A stretch of DNA of 64,000 nucleotides from Haemonchus contortus (taxonomy: Eukaryota > Nematoda > Chromadorea > Rhabditida > Trichostrongylidae). Every line of letters starts with the position of its first letter. Positions within the stretch are counted from its first letter, which is position 1. The stretch lies in the NCBI GenBank assembly GCA_000469685.2, contig LS997565.1:39928519-39992518 (forward strand). The letters are read 5' to 3'. Made by a program: the position numbers and the translations under genes. Below, in pieces: positions 21,395 through 33,249 of the stretch. Under the pieces are notes generated by a model. It saw nothing but the letters and a program-made list of their open reading frames with translations, did no database searches and had not been told where the DNA came from.

Positions 21395-21434
21395 AATTGT
21401 GATACAGTATCATATATAGTACTGTATCACAATT
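21395..21434. repeat. 15-bp palindrome in intron 2, unoccupied insertion site
   Basis: AATTGTGATACAGTA and its exact complement TACTGTATCACAATT are separated by the 10-nt TCATATATAG. In the other four units this palindrome is split by insertions (Helitron H2, a SINE, a MITE, Helitron H6). Unit 2 preserves the empty state. Confidence 0.85.
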
Positions 21435-21810
21435 AAGTTACAAAATCCTGACCCTAATCTTCGTCAATTACTCTGTATGAATACTATACAATAGATAGGC
21501 CACACAGTTAACGGTGAAAAAAATTGAAAAAATTAAAAGTGGTAATATTCGATCGAGTTTCAACAAAAACAGTGCTGGGTCTTACCGATTGGATGTAGGC
21601 GTAGAAGCAATTTTCGTTAAAATAACAGATTTTCAAGCATTCGTAAAGGGAATTATTTCCGAAATCATAGACCTCTCCGGTACAATTAAGTGGCTTTTGA
21701 CAAATCTCAGTGATGGTACAAGAAAGCGACTGAGCGACCTGAAACGAACCTTTCCATGCGGTTTAACATTCTTGAAATCACTAAAGTCTTCGGCTTCTCT
21801 CAACTGGCTA

Positions 21811-22829
21811 TCCTACTTTGTATAATTCGCTAATCTTTGTGTTTGTGTGTGTGTGTGTGTCGGGGTGTGCGTCCGACCGGGAATTCATAACTCCTGTTCA
21901 CGTGGACCTAGAGCGTTCAACCTTGGTAGGAGTACGGGGAGCAGGATGGGAGAACTTATCGTGGGTGGTAGGGTCGGACATCGAACATAGAAGGCGGGGT
22001 TTATGCCAAAATTTTCAGTTTGTCTCTAGGGGGTTCAAACTTGGTAGGAGGCATTCCGTAGTATGGGAACCCTTATGGTGCGTAGTAGGGCCGCCCCCAA
22101 GAGACGGGGTTTCAGCGAAATAAATGAGTGAATGTCCTTAATTTTCGATCGCGTGACTTGGAGAGCAAAACCTGTAGCAGTAGAGGAGGCAGGATAGAAA
22201 CACTGACGATAGAAGAGGAATTTGAGATCAAAACCCGGTTGAATTCAATTCTCACCAGTTGAATTCTAGCGCCTCTCTAATTTACTATTTAACTTTGACT
22301 CTTTGATACGTTCCTATCGACAAGAAGAGTAAGTGGTGTGATTGGGACCGATTATAAGGAGATGCGAGAAATCATTTTTTGCGGTTAGACTACGACCACT
22401 ACCCAGCGAAGTTTGTGATTTAATGGAGAATGACGGTTACGGTTCCCCTCTGCTTTGATATCATTCTTGGCAAAACTTATCGGACCGCTTATAACCTTGG
22501 ATTGTCTTTTAGTGATGTATCCGTAGAGAAACGGATCTGCATTCATAAAGAAGTTTGATAATGGTATTATTATAATGACTCGACAACATTTTTGATAGGT
22601 CTTCGTTTTTAAGATGAACAGCTACATATCGAGACTTCTAATCAATGCAGAAGCATCACCATAATTTGAATCATAAACAACAATCATTGTATGCCCTATT
22701 AGTCTTCTGTCAAATTTTGTGTTCCGAAAAATGTCTTTTGTGTCAAATATGGAGCGGCCGGTTTTCCGATTACTACAACCCTCTTATAGGGAGGAGGGAA
22801 GCCCGGCGTTAGCCGGACGACCAGACTGG
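21811..22829 (+). mobile_element. non-autonomous Helitron H3 in intron 1 of gene 2
   Basis: Starts TCCTACTTTGTATAATTCGC, has a short GT run and repeat words CATAACTCCTGTTCACG, and ends with hairpin GCCCGGCGTTAGCCGGAC then CAGACTGG and T. The flanks GGCTA and TTAATAAAA match the uninterrupted unit 1 sequence GGCTATTACTGAAA near 12,025. Length is 1,019 bp, shorter than H1 and H6. Confidence 0.82.
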
Positions 22830-23507
22830 TTAATAAAATGAGAGCAATACTAAGAGCTTTTTCGAGTATTCAAATATTATTTAAAGGGATTTTGTTGAAC
22901 AGGTATTCCGCTTAGCTGCTCCACAGTTTTATCGCGAAGTCATTAGTTGCAGTTGAAGGAAAAGGTTTTTCTCCATGATAGCCCAACTATGTTACGAGCC
23001 TTCATGGGCATTGAGGCTAAATTCGTTCTGTTCTGTGTCCAGTAGGAAGACGAGTCCCGTCCCTCCAGAGTCTAAGCATGTTGCGAACAGCCATGTTGCA
23101 AACAGCCCAGTCACCTTTATCATAATCTGATAGCTGTTCATGTTAGAGCTCTGATCTGATTGGGTCATCTAAGGCAGTACGTATCAGAGATATATGTGTT
23201 TATTATTGCTTTTTATTAATAGTTTCTAGCAGACTGCCGAAATCAGAGACAAGCCCATTCAGCACAAGTATTGGAAAAGACCTGCAAGATGAAAACGACG
23301 ACTGCAAGCGTTTTACGTGGCCACATCGTAATGGAAAGACTCGCGTCTGAAATGTCAACTTTCACGATAACAATACCAAAACAAGAACCGTTCTGTCCAG
23401 CGTTTTGCACAACTGTCCTCACTGACTCATACTGGTATGAGGTTACCGAAAATAATCGGATTTTGCAAAAAGGTCGAATGTGATGGTGGGAATTAGTGCA
23501 CGGAGAT

Positions 23508-23550
23508 GCCTGGTATTAATATACGCTAGGCTGCACCAATTGCTTCAGCA
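23508..23550 (-). promoter_or_regulatory. conserved promoter-proximal block, array gene 2
   Basis: The minus strand reads GAAGCAATTGGTGCAGCCTA then TATATTAATACC, equivalent to the block upstream of the other four genes. Confidence 0.4.
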
Positions 23551-26500
23551 GCTCCAACTTCGCCTCATGGTCCTCCGCAACTCATGCAAGACTGAATTCT
23601 GCACAGCTCTTAGGTATTTTTCATATCAAAATATGCCTAACCCTTTTCAGTTTTTTTTTATTCCAACTTTTTGAGGAAAACCGGGACAGACATGACTCTG
23701 AGTAAGGTTTTCTATATACTTGGCATGTTTCTTCGTTCTTTCGTGACATCTACAATGGGAATTCGGAGATGCAATCCATTCAAAAGCTGGTTTCTTCAAT
23801 AACATTTGGAGTTTGTAGGCTTCTTTTTGCTAATCCGAACAAATCTGGATCTGATTGTTCTAAAAATTGGATCTGAATAGTACAAATATTAACAAACTGA
23901 GTTTTTTCGAACAGGTATCCAACTTGTATTTGCAGATCGCTGATTCATGGACTTTCGAGGAAAATGCTTCAAAATGAACTCGCTACGGAAAGGGTTCCTC
24001 GAATGTACCGTAGTCATAGTAGAAGACGCAATTACCGATATTAGGTGAAAATCTGAAGGGATCTTACCAGTGTCAGACGGTGGGTTCTGCTGAAAAGATC
24101 TTACAACCAGATATGAAATTGAAGAACAAACACCGAGTAGTATGTCTATTTCTCCCGAGCAGAATAGAAACAATTTGTTGACCAATTAAGGCTAGAGTGG
24201 AAATCTAACTTTGGTCTCAGGTAGTGCTAAGAAGAGCCAAGGATGCTACCAGAAGGCAACAATAGTTGAAGAGGGCTTACACTTTTGTGTGTAGCTTCCG
24301 GAGGAGGTTAGCCTGCCGTTTCGACTTTTTATAAAAAACTCGCAACCCCCTGAAATGGTTTAGAGTTCTAGGGAAGCCAATCGTATTGGTTACTCTCTTA
24401 TACAGAGTAATACAGATGACTAAATTTTTCTGAAATTACTCGATTGAAGGTCTTACTTCAAAGAGCTCTGACAAACCTGCCTCACAAGGACTGGGAAGAT
24501 GACGAATGACTTATACTCTTAGGAAGGTCTTCACTAGATGGTTTTTATTCATCTCCATATACATGAACCCATCTCCACAGCGACGCTCTGAAGAGTTATG
24601 GCAGCAAAAATGACAAAAAATGATCTCCATGTACAATGGTTTGACCGCCAACGTGGAGGTAAGAATCCGCCGAGGTTATTTGAAGTGACAGCTTACTCTA
24701 TGAAATATTATTGATATTTATGTGAAGTCAATCCGAAGAAAGACGGCAGCTGGAAGGCTTCTCTTCTGGTGACCGTTGAATGAGCATTTTTTCACAAGAT
24801 CTAGTTCCATTCAGAGAGCAGAGGTGGTGCAAAGGTGGCAAGTGGGCTATCACACACCCATGCTCACTGGTTCGGCTCCCGGATAGATATCTGCCTCGAC
24901 CGATCAAGCCTTTCATCTTCTTGGAGTCTGTCAATTGTTAACAGACTTTTCTTGGGGACGATAAAAAAGCACTGGCCTGTCTGTCCTTCGGCTAGCCACT
25001 TCATTTCATTCTACGGGCCGAATATGTTCTGATGATTGATGGAAAGTGAAACCAAATGGGTGATTTAATGATTTGAATGGGTGACGAAATGCATTGAGTG
25101 ACCAACCTGCAAAGGAAAACGCGAATGTCGGCATGGCATTGCCCGCTAAACAAAAAGCGCCTGAGCCCTCACTAGTCTTCCGACAGAGTGCATGCACCCT
25201 AGTTGAACACTGACCGTTTTCTTCGTCTCTCCAAATCCTGATATGACTTGCATAATCTATTGATGAGTGTAGCCGAGACAGATGCAAATAAACTTTTCGA
25301 ATCACAACGAATGCACCCAGATGAAAGGGCTCAAGATGGTAAAGCTGCACTATCGTCCTTGGAGTGCTAGTCGCGTCGTTTCCATCCAGGTCTCCCTTAA
25401 TGAGTCGGATCTGCAATTGTCCTGAAGCCTATCGAAACAGGAGAGACCAAATAGGAATTCAGTATCAAAGTTATTCAGTATTCAGTATATATGCTGATTG
25501 TGAGTGGCATAACGCACTCTGAGGAATGATAACCACTAAGCCGCTTCACTATCATGTGCTTTGACTTCATTCTATCGCCAAACTTCCTCTTTTGCAATGT
25601 GATAAAGCTTTGGAATGAGTAAAAATCCTTTCGACTTTTGTGCCGTCTCATTTCATTCATACAATGCCAGCGCTATGGCTATCGCTACCGCCACTGCGAC
25701 TTTTACCAGCGCACTAGGATATGTTCGCCCACAAGTCAATCTTGCCACGTGCTGCGGCTGCCTACAGTAAATGGCCGCAGGAGACTCTATATAATGGGTG
25801 CACTAATACCGGTTACAGTAAGCGCAATCGAAAGACATTCAAGAAGTTATTGAGATGGGATTTACAGCCATTAATAAATCGCTTGTTATCACTTCCAGGT
25901 GAGGCTTCATTTTAAGGGAGAATTTTTGATGATATGGCTGTTTAGATTCCAGACGAATATATTCATTTATTCGGCATGATGTGGAAGCCAAACTAATTGT
26001 GAGGAGAAGATATTTTACAAAAAGGTAATTCTGACTATGTTCTGTAGGTGGTTTCATCGTTCACTGACAAACATTGACAGTGCTTGAACCATCCTAAAAC
26101 AACAGATAATTAAGACATTCCATTAGATCACATTACTATTATCAGATCATTTTCTCTGCTTGTGGTCTCATGTCAAAATCATTCTCCGACTTCATAGACT
26201 TAGGGTAAGCTGGAGTGGGGATGATTCTAAAGAGCTCAGAGAAATCTACCGCAATTGTGAAATTTGAGTGAGTTTGGAACTGTTCAAAAACAATCGCTTG
26301 TTGAGTTCTGGTCGGAGATCATTGACGAGGAAAACCCACCTCTTACTTTCCTTCCGGTACAGTTTTTGACGTTCGACGGAGTTTATGGTTTTAGCTTGCC
26401 GGATACCCCTTCAGAGCCACAACGGCTTCATTGGCTTTCTCATATATCATTGCTGTGAATCAAGTTTGTACTGTTCAAAGCAGTGAAACTGGTCGCATAT

Positions 26501-26600
26501 GGTCAACCACTTGCTGGTGATGACATTTGTGCAGTGGCTCAAGATTGATAGGTAATAATTGCGACTCTGTGGACTGTGAATTCAGGATTAGAGTCTACAG
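23551..26600. repeat. 5' flank of array unit 2
   Basis: Collinear with the other 5' flanks. The 136-codon minus frame at 25,006-25,416 is interrupted by indels in units 1, 3 and 5, so it is not called. A short minus frame near 25,653-25,790 is conserved with other units (see 43,687-43,836). Confidence 0.5.
24825..25050 (+). repeat. tRNA-derived SINE, ancestral copy in unit 2
   Basis: TGGTGCAAAGGTGGCAAGTGG and GGTTCGGCTCCCGG head the body (CGACCGATCAAGCC, TTCGGCTAGCCACTTC). Same relative position as in the other units. Confidence 0.6.
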
Positions 26601-26944
26601 TTTTCGGCTGCTGGCTGCAGCTGCGATAGGCCACGGTGAGTTTTAAGCTGCTGTAGTGGGCACTGTTGATCCCCATCACTTTTACTTCGGATAGTCGTAT
26701 AAAGGTTAGTAGACTTTGGTGGGCATTATATTTCTATTGAGGTAAAGCCAGCGATACGTATAACTATATAGTAAAAAATCGTGATTTTCGATAAGATCTA
26801 AGAAGAGTAGTATTTGGTACCCACAAGATTTCCCACAGCACAACATTCGGTTTGGTAGTTGTGCCAAAGAAGCCTGACGAGACAGAAATGTCTGTTTCGC
26901 AGAATTTTGCTTCCGTTTATTCGCTTCGTAATGCACTAGATGGG
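26601..26944. repeat. segment duplicated from about 1-324
   Basis: Second copy of the window-start segment. Both copies have an open minus frame with the SAHYSS motif, but no splice-consistent gene could be built. Confidence 0.45.
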
Positions 26945-27170
26945 CGAAAGTGGTGTAGTGGTAGTGTAGCACTATCACTCTCGTGATCTGGAGATCGAAT
27001 CTCGTATCGATGTCCATCAGGTCGAGCTAATCTCCCTTAGCTACGGGATAGGTCAGTTGGTAATGGACTCGTCTGGGAGGATAAAACACTGACCTAAACA
27101 TTGACTCGCCACAGCAAATAATTGTGTAGGCTAGATAAAGGACAAGGATAATGCCACTGGGCCTTAATCG
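26945..27170 (+). repeat. tRNA-derived SINE (plus half of second inverted pair)
   Basis: TGGTGTAGTGGTAGTG (A-box-like) and GGAGATCGAATCTC (B-box-like), then CGTCTGGGAGGATAAAACACTGACC. Confidence 0.6.
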
Positions 27171-27420
27171 ATCCCGTCTGGGGGATGAGTCCCGCATTCG
27201 ACTTCTCTTTAGATCGTAGTGGCTTATTGAATGCGCGTGTGGCCTATGGAATGACTCGCGGTCGCGAGCCTTTGAGCAAGTCAGTGCTTTTATTCTCCTA
27301 GAAGAATCTGATATTTATTAATCAACCTCGGGGGATGGAAAGCTTGGAAGGCGTAGGCAAACATTGATCCGGGATTTGAACACGTGACCATGCGTGAGTA
27401 ATAGTGTGCCACTTGCCACT
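27171..27420 (-). repeat. tRNA-derived SINE (minus half of second inverted pair)
   Basis: Head near 27,420 on the minus strand (GGCAAGTGGCACAC, GGTCACGTGTTCAAATCCCGG). It abuts the truncated Helitron H4. Confidence 0.6.
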
Positions 27421-28273
27421 AGAACACTTATGGTAGGTGGCAGAACCGTTCTCCGCCTACAGAAGGTGGGCTTGCACGAAATAATTGGTGTAGCGGAAAT
27501 CTATGATTTCTGTTATGGGTCTCAAGAGTACAAATTTCGCAGGATTACAGCTTTTCGTACTAACAGTGGAACCATCGGCGCATTGACAAAGGCTATAGGA
27601 TATGATGGGATCGTAGATACTCGGCGACAAGAACAGCTGATAAGAGTAAGTAAGAAGCCTAAGAGAGCAAAGGTACCTACCCATCTAAATTCTGACCCTT
27701 TGGTATTTACAATGTAGCTTTGACTGTTCAGTATGTTTCGTTCGATAAGACGCGATGGTAGAGTAGGGTGACAAAAGTGAGTGGTAAGTGCTGTGACAAT
27801 TATAGCTCATCAGTCGCACCACGATAAGCACACGAAACCCTTTTTGAAAAATTACATGAGAATTTCTTGCTATTAGATTACGACCGCTACCTAGAAAGGT
27901 TGGTGACTTAATGAAAGTACCTTTTTGTTCGGATCATTTGCGGCGAATTTAACGGACCGCCAGCAATCTGAAATCCTCAACTAACGATATCATTGCGAAG
28001 AAAGAGTTCCATTGATAACGATATTTACTTTCTTTAATGGGTATGGGTATTTATTTATTTCTAATATTAAGAGCAGAAGATAGCGACTTCCAATTTGAGG
28101 CGCATGCACCGACTCACACCGAATACCATTTGCACTGCCCTGTTAGTCCTGTGTCGAACTTCGTGTACGAGAAAATATTATTTGTTTCGAAGAAGGAGGA
28201 GAGAGTTAGTCGATCACTACAACTTTGTCGAAGAAGGAGGGAAGCGCGGCGTTAGCTGGGCGAAGTTGACTGA
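27421..28273 (+). mobile_element. 5'-truncated Helitron H4
   Basis: Helitron body words (ACACTTATGGTAGGTGGCAG, AGGGTGACAAAAGTGAGTGG) and the 3' hairpin region (GCGCGGCGTTAGCTGGGC, then TTGACTGA) are present. The 5' end and GT tract are missing. The 3' end is degenerate, CTGA instead of CTGG followed by T. Confidence 0.6.
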
Positions 28274-28568
28274 AACATAGTAGGATGCTATTATCGAATT
28301 CACCAAAATCAGAGGTTAATAAACGGGCTCGAGTAGAAAACTGATCCAAATTGACATACGAGTACTACGCATCAGTAGATAAACAAACCGATTGTTCTGT
28401 TTTTCCTGTGTCATCTGCGGTCCCTTTATCATTGACTTTCTCGAGGCAGTGCAGGCCTCTAACAAAGGCGTTGGCACTGGTCATGAGGGATCACATAAAA
28501 TCACTTTTTTCTCATTCGAGGTCAAACAACGAAAACAAAAACTCAAAAAAAGAAAACGAGATCAACAG
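28274..28568. repeat. 3' flank of array unit 3
   Basis: Aligns with the other unit 3' flanks (CGAGTACTACGCATCAGTAG, AAAACGAGATCAACAG). Confidence 0.5.
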
Positions 28569-28574
28569 TTTATT
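28569..28574 (-). terminator. polyadenylation signal AATAAA, array gene 3
   Basis: AATAAA 22 nt past the gene 3 stop. Confidence 0.7.
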
Positions 28575-28596
28575 CGAGTCTGAAAAAGTTATATGC

Positions 28597-30110
28597 TCAC
28601 GGCAAGTCTGACAATGGTTTGCACTGCTCTGGATCGGCAATGTAGTCTCGGTCGATTTTGTAGTAGTTGCAGTCAAGGGAGTCGTATGATTCGTAGGACT
28701 TGATATCAGCGAAAGCAAAACAGAAGCCCTTAGAAATGACTATCATCAGATAATTGTCTCAATTATGTGAAACAATGCACATTCATAGCTCTTCATATAC
28801 ATATATGCGATTTCAGCCAGACATTGACGGCTTGTTGTTTTTACATTTTATTTGTAATACAGTACCATAAAGTCATGAAGGATAAACTCTCGGGGCGTCA
28901 ATCGATCGTCTAAAAGATGCTACCACGCATTTGACATCCATTGGGAATCATAGTGACAGACTGAATGCGTATGTGCTGGTACAATAACTTGCGGTGGCCA
29001 GCCGATTATATGTCAGCGCTTTTATCCTCATAAACGGGTATGGTGGCAGGTAACTGACCCCGGAAGATGGGAGGCTTGGTGGCCTGAGCGGATGTCGACC
29101 CTGGATTCGAACCAGTGACCATGTGTAGGTGAGGTGCGCCACTTGCCATTACACCACCTCCGCCCAATCAAGTGCCATATATGATACATGCTTCATAACA
29201 AATAAATTACAAATTTGTTGGTTCAATTTGGAATCATGCCCCATCTATATGACACCTTATCCTAAATCCCGATCGATTACACTATATAAGGTCTACCAGT
29301 AGATAAGCCAGACAGTAAGCGCCTGAAGGCACAAGTTCGAAAATGTGGTAATAATTAAACGAATATGAGCACAAACAATATAGGATCGTACCGAAGTGAA
29401 TAGAGCATATACGCACTTCTCGATCAAATAACACGTCGTCAAGCAATCGCGTAGTGAAGCAGTAGAATTGCTATATAACTGAGGAGAATCATTGAATGCC
29501 GACACACAAGTGGTATGAAAGGTGCAGGAACACGATGGATAGGCCTGAAACGAATCTCTGCAAGTGCCTAACGCTCTTAAAATCACTGAATTTTTTTACT
29601 TCTCTCTTGACTATTACGCAAGCGTGAGCGATATTCAGAGTTCTTTCGATTATAATTCATCAGATATTTCAATGAGATTTTGATTGGTAGTGATTTCGTA
29701 CGGCAAAAATCCTATTCAGCTGCTTCACAGTTTTCACCATGATAGCACAATCGATGTTCCAAGCCTTTGTGGGCGTTGAGAGACGTGTATTGGAGAATTG
29801 GGCAGAAGGAAATTGCTAGGTTTGTTCTGTTCTGTCTTCGGGTGAAAGACGCGTTCGAGCCCTTTCAGAGTCTAGACACGTTGGCCACAAATTATCACCT
29901 TCATCATTATCTGGTAGTCATTCATGTTAAAATTCTCATGTGATTGGGTGGTTCAGGGCAGTACGTGTTATAGAGATATGAGGTTAGCATTCGTTCTTAT
30001 CAAAAGACAGCAGGCTGCTGGAATAAGAAACGGCTGATCCAGAAATAAGCAATGGAAAATACCTGCAGGATGAGAACGACCACTGCAAGCGTCTTACTTG
30101 ACCACATCAT
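28597..30110 (-). CDS. array gene 3: small secreted cysteine-rich protein (110 aa)
   Basis: The exons are 30063-30110, 29392-29544 and 28597-28728. Exon 1 encodes MMWSSKTLAVVVLILQ, where either Met could start because two ATGs are adjacent. Exon 2 follows TTTCAG and encodes AYPSCSCTFHTTC, a variable loop with NST, and the core DCLTTCYLIEKC. Exon 3 follows TTTCTAAG, begins GFCFAFAD and ends EQCKPLSDLP with a stop. The frame is intact, all junctions are phase 0 and there are nine Cys. This is the most compact locus, with a 518-nt intron 1 and a 663-nt intron 2. Intron 2 contains a minus-strand SINE in the hotspot palindrome. It is expected to be exported; its function is unknown. The PAN/CW-like spacing is suggestive only. 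Confidence 0.72.
28865..29165 (-). repeat. tRNA-derived SINE in intron 2 of gene 3
   Basis: The minus strand has GGCGGAGGTGGTGTAATGGC (A box), CACTGGTTCGAATCCAGG (B box) and a full body ending in TTTATCCTTCATGACTTTAT. Its flanks are the two halves of the intron 2 palindrome (GTAATACAGTACC and CATATATGATACAT). Confidence 0.8.
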
Positions 30111-30289
30111 GAGGAGAAGGCTCGCTTCTGGAGCGCCAATTCTTACGATAGCAATGCCAAAATAAAAACCATTTTGGTCGCTCAACTATCCTCCTTGAAC
30201 GGCTCAAAAATAAAGTCACCGAAAATAGTCGGACGTTGTTATATTTGCGAAGAAGTCGAGGGTGATGGTGGGTATTAATAGACGGGGGT

Positions 30290-30330
30290 GGTGGGTATCA
30301 ATACACGCCAACCCGCACCGGCTACGCCAA
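30290..30330 (-). promoter_or_regulatory. conserved promoter-proximal block, array gene 3
   Basis: Minus-strand GGTGCGGGTTGGCGTGTATT then GATACCCACC, about 180-220 nt before the ATG. Confidence 0.38.
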
Positions 30331-33130
30331 CTTTGCCTCATGTTCCTCCACAACTTATGCAAGGCTCAATTTTGCGCAGTTCTTTGCTATGTTAGTCGTT
30401 ATTTGTTCATAGTAAATAGTGCGTAACCCTTCTCATTCCAATTCTTCGAGGACCTCCGTGACAGACAACAACTAGTGAGGATTTCAGTATACCCGGGGTG
30501 GTTCTTCATTCTTGCTTGAGATTTACAATGGAAATTGGGAGACGCGATTCATTTGAAAATTAGTTTCTTCTGACGACATTTAGAAATTTTTGCCTTTTTT
30601 AATTGATCTCATTAGTTTGAATCTAAAGGATCTGAGAAAATCTGAATTTAAATGATACGGATACATCAAACCGAGTTTTTTCGAGCAGATTGCTGCCTCC
30701 TTTTCGAAGCCCCTTGCTTGAAATACCTTTGTGGGGAAAGGAAAGCTGCAAAGAAAAGCTTCAAAATGTACTAGCTGCGAGAAAGGTTCCTTGGATGTAC
30801 CGTTCTCATGGTAGGAAATGCAATTACCGATAGTGGGCAACGAGACGGGTGTGGAATTTCAGGTTTTGTTTCAGGTACTACTGATTGAAGAACCAACGAC
30901 GTTAACAAAAGGCGACGATAGTCTACGAAAAGTGTCAAGGCTTCTCTTTGTAGCTTCCAGGGGATGCTGGCTGCTGTTTGAACTTATGATGAAAAAAATA
31001 GCACAACATTGACTCACAGCCACCCGGAAGAGATTAGAGCTCTGGGGAAGCAATTCGAACTGGTAACCCCCTATGAATACAAGAAGTTCTATTTTCTGAG
31101 AATGCTGTTGGAAGGATTTACTGTAAGGAACTCTGACTAACCTGCCGCCGAAGAATGAGTAGATGGAAAATGACTTACAACATCAACTGACTTCTCAGTA
31201 ATTGGTTTTCTATTCATCTCCATGAATATGAACTCATCACCACAGCGACGCTCTAAAGGGTTATGGCAGTAGAAATGGCAAAAAATGATGATCTGTGAAC
31301 AACTGTTTGACGGCCAATGGGAGGAGAAGAAGCCGCTGAAATCACTGAGAGAGACAGTTTATTCTGTGAAATATTACTGTTAATTATGTGAAGTCGTAGC
31401 GAATGAGTCATGACCATTACGACGAATACGGTAGCACTTTTCAAAATATAGTCTCACTCGGAGAGCAGCGGTGGTGTAGTCGCAAATGGCCCTAACACAC
31501 GCATATTTACGGGTTTGACTCCCGGATAAATTTCCACCTTGACCGACCAAGCCTTTCATTATTCCGGGTTCGCTTGACTGGTACCGGACTTGTCTTGCTT
31601 CTTTTGGAGACAGGGGGAAGTAAAAGAAACGTAGACTTCTCTGTCCATCGGCTCGTCACAGCAAGTCATTGTATGCGCCAAATAAATATGAAACCATTGG
31701 TTCAAATGGATGATTATAGCAAATCGCAGTAAATGCCAACTAGCAAAGGAAAGCGCGAATGAAGACATGACATCACTGGTCAAGCAGAAGGCACTTGAGC
31801 CCTCACCAGTCTTCCGTTAAAGACATTCACCCTTGGCGAACACTGAATGTTTCCGTCGTCTTTTCAACAACGAAGCGAATCCTTGATGACTTGCATAATC
31901 TGTTGAGAGGGTAGGCGGTACAAATGCAATTAAACCTCAATCGAATCAAAACGAATGCACCCAGATATAAGGGCTCAAGATAATGAAGTTGCAGCATCCT
32001 CGTCCTCTGCTCGTCACCACCCTAGTCTCCCTTAAGAAATCGGATTTACCCTCACCGAGTCCTACTCAACGAGTTATAAAGCCTATCAAAAGAGAAAAGA
32101 ACCATTATATCAACGTCAAATCCTTACTGGATCCTGCAACTTTCGTCTTCGTTCTGAGCCTATGCTGATTGTGAGTAGCATAACGCACTGGGAAATGACG
32201 GCCTCCAAAACGCTTCACTGATATGTTCCTTGAAATCAGGGTTCGTTCTCTTGCCCAACCTTTTTCTTCTAAAAAGATAGAGTTCATGAAAAGAAAAAGA
32301 TCCATGTTCCGCCTCACTTCATTGATAACTTGCACACTCCCAGTGTTATGACTCTCGCTACCCCCAGCGCAACTGCTACCAGCGTATTCGGATATGGTCG
32401 CTCACAAGTCAATGTTCCCACTCGCAGCGCCTGTTTACAGTAATTGGCCGCAGGTACGTAGCCGGTACCCTGATTTCACGGCCGGAAGATATCCAATAAG
32501 GCACCCATGAATCACGGCGATACATCGATTATTACTATTTCCAAGTGATACTCCATTTTAGGGAGAATTTCGGCCAATATGACTGATCAGATTTCAGAGG
32601 AACGAATACATTTATTTAGCTTGTTACGGAAGCTGAACAACAACAATCAAGAAGACACTCTCTGACTATGTGCTATAGGTGGCTTCACCGTTCACTGTCG
32701 AACACAGGTGCTCTATAAACCTTGAATAACAGTTGCATCAGACATTCCGTTCGATCTTATGTACTGTAACTATCAGATTATATGGTCTACTGGTGGTTTC
32801 AAGTCAAATATTTCTACGACGGCTTCATCGGGGTATCCGGTTTTTGACGAAAAATGTTAGGTACGGCCTACAGTAGTACAATGGAAAAGCAGAAAACGCG
32901 GAAAACGATGAATAAAAAGAAACACAAAGCTCAAAAAAGAAGAGATAAGGGGGGTTGCACGAGTTACACGGCAAAAAACGGCGGTCAAGGGGCTTTTCGA
33001 GCGAGTAAACGAATGCGACGTAATGTCTGCAATTGCACACAACACGCTCAAACAGCTGATTTTGGCTTCTTCGTTGATATTATTTATGCTACTGCTGATA
33101 TCAAGCCAGATTATTGTGCCGGATCCTTTT
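30331..33130. repeat. 5' flank of array unit 3
   Basis: Collinear with other units to about 32,730. Beyond that, to 33,130, is unit-specific AT-rich sequence with short frames I do not support. The minus frame at about 32,314-32,470 is the unit 3 copy of the conserved frame described at 43,687-43,836. Confidence 0.5.
31463..31700 (+). repeat. tRNA-derived SINE, ancestral copy in unit 3
   Basis: GGTGGTGTAGTCGCAAATGG and ACGGGTTTGACTCCCGG, with body CGACCAAGCC and CATCGGCTCGTCACAGC. Confidence 0.6.
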
Positions 33131-33249
33131 GATGACGGCTGAGAATGATTAAATAGAACAGAATAGAGCAGTATATTAGTCTAATAGTAAGAATACAGCC
33201 GAATACTATTAACAGTAGGAGGCGATCGATTAGCTTATTGATTTTTCAC

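Larger units (their letters stand above)
21133..23326 (-). pseudogene. array gene 2: secreted Cys-rich paralog, frameshifted in exon 3
   Basis: The exons are 23282-23326 (MWPRKTLAVVVFILQ), 21586-21738 (51 codons, six Cys, core ECLKICYFNENC) and 21133-21275. Splice sites and phase 0 match the other copies. Exon 3 begins GVCINCVDMTF, then loses one base near 21,199 compared with all four other copies. The ancestral frame (ADPQQCKP) is left and translation would run past the AATAAA. Exon 2 is intact and the most divergent of the five, with an extra Cys in its variable loop. Helitron H3 occupies intron 1. A truncated or alternative product cannot be excluded, but the last conserved Cys is lost from the frame. 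Confidence 0.65.

Noticed and set aside
25006..25416. 136-codon minus-strand frame in the unit 2 flank
   Set aside because: Units 1, 3 and 5 have indels that break the frame and the substitution pattern shows no codon periodicity by eye.
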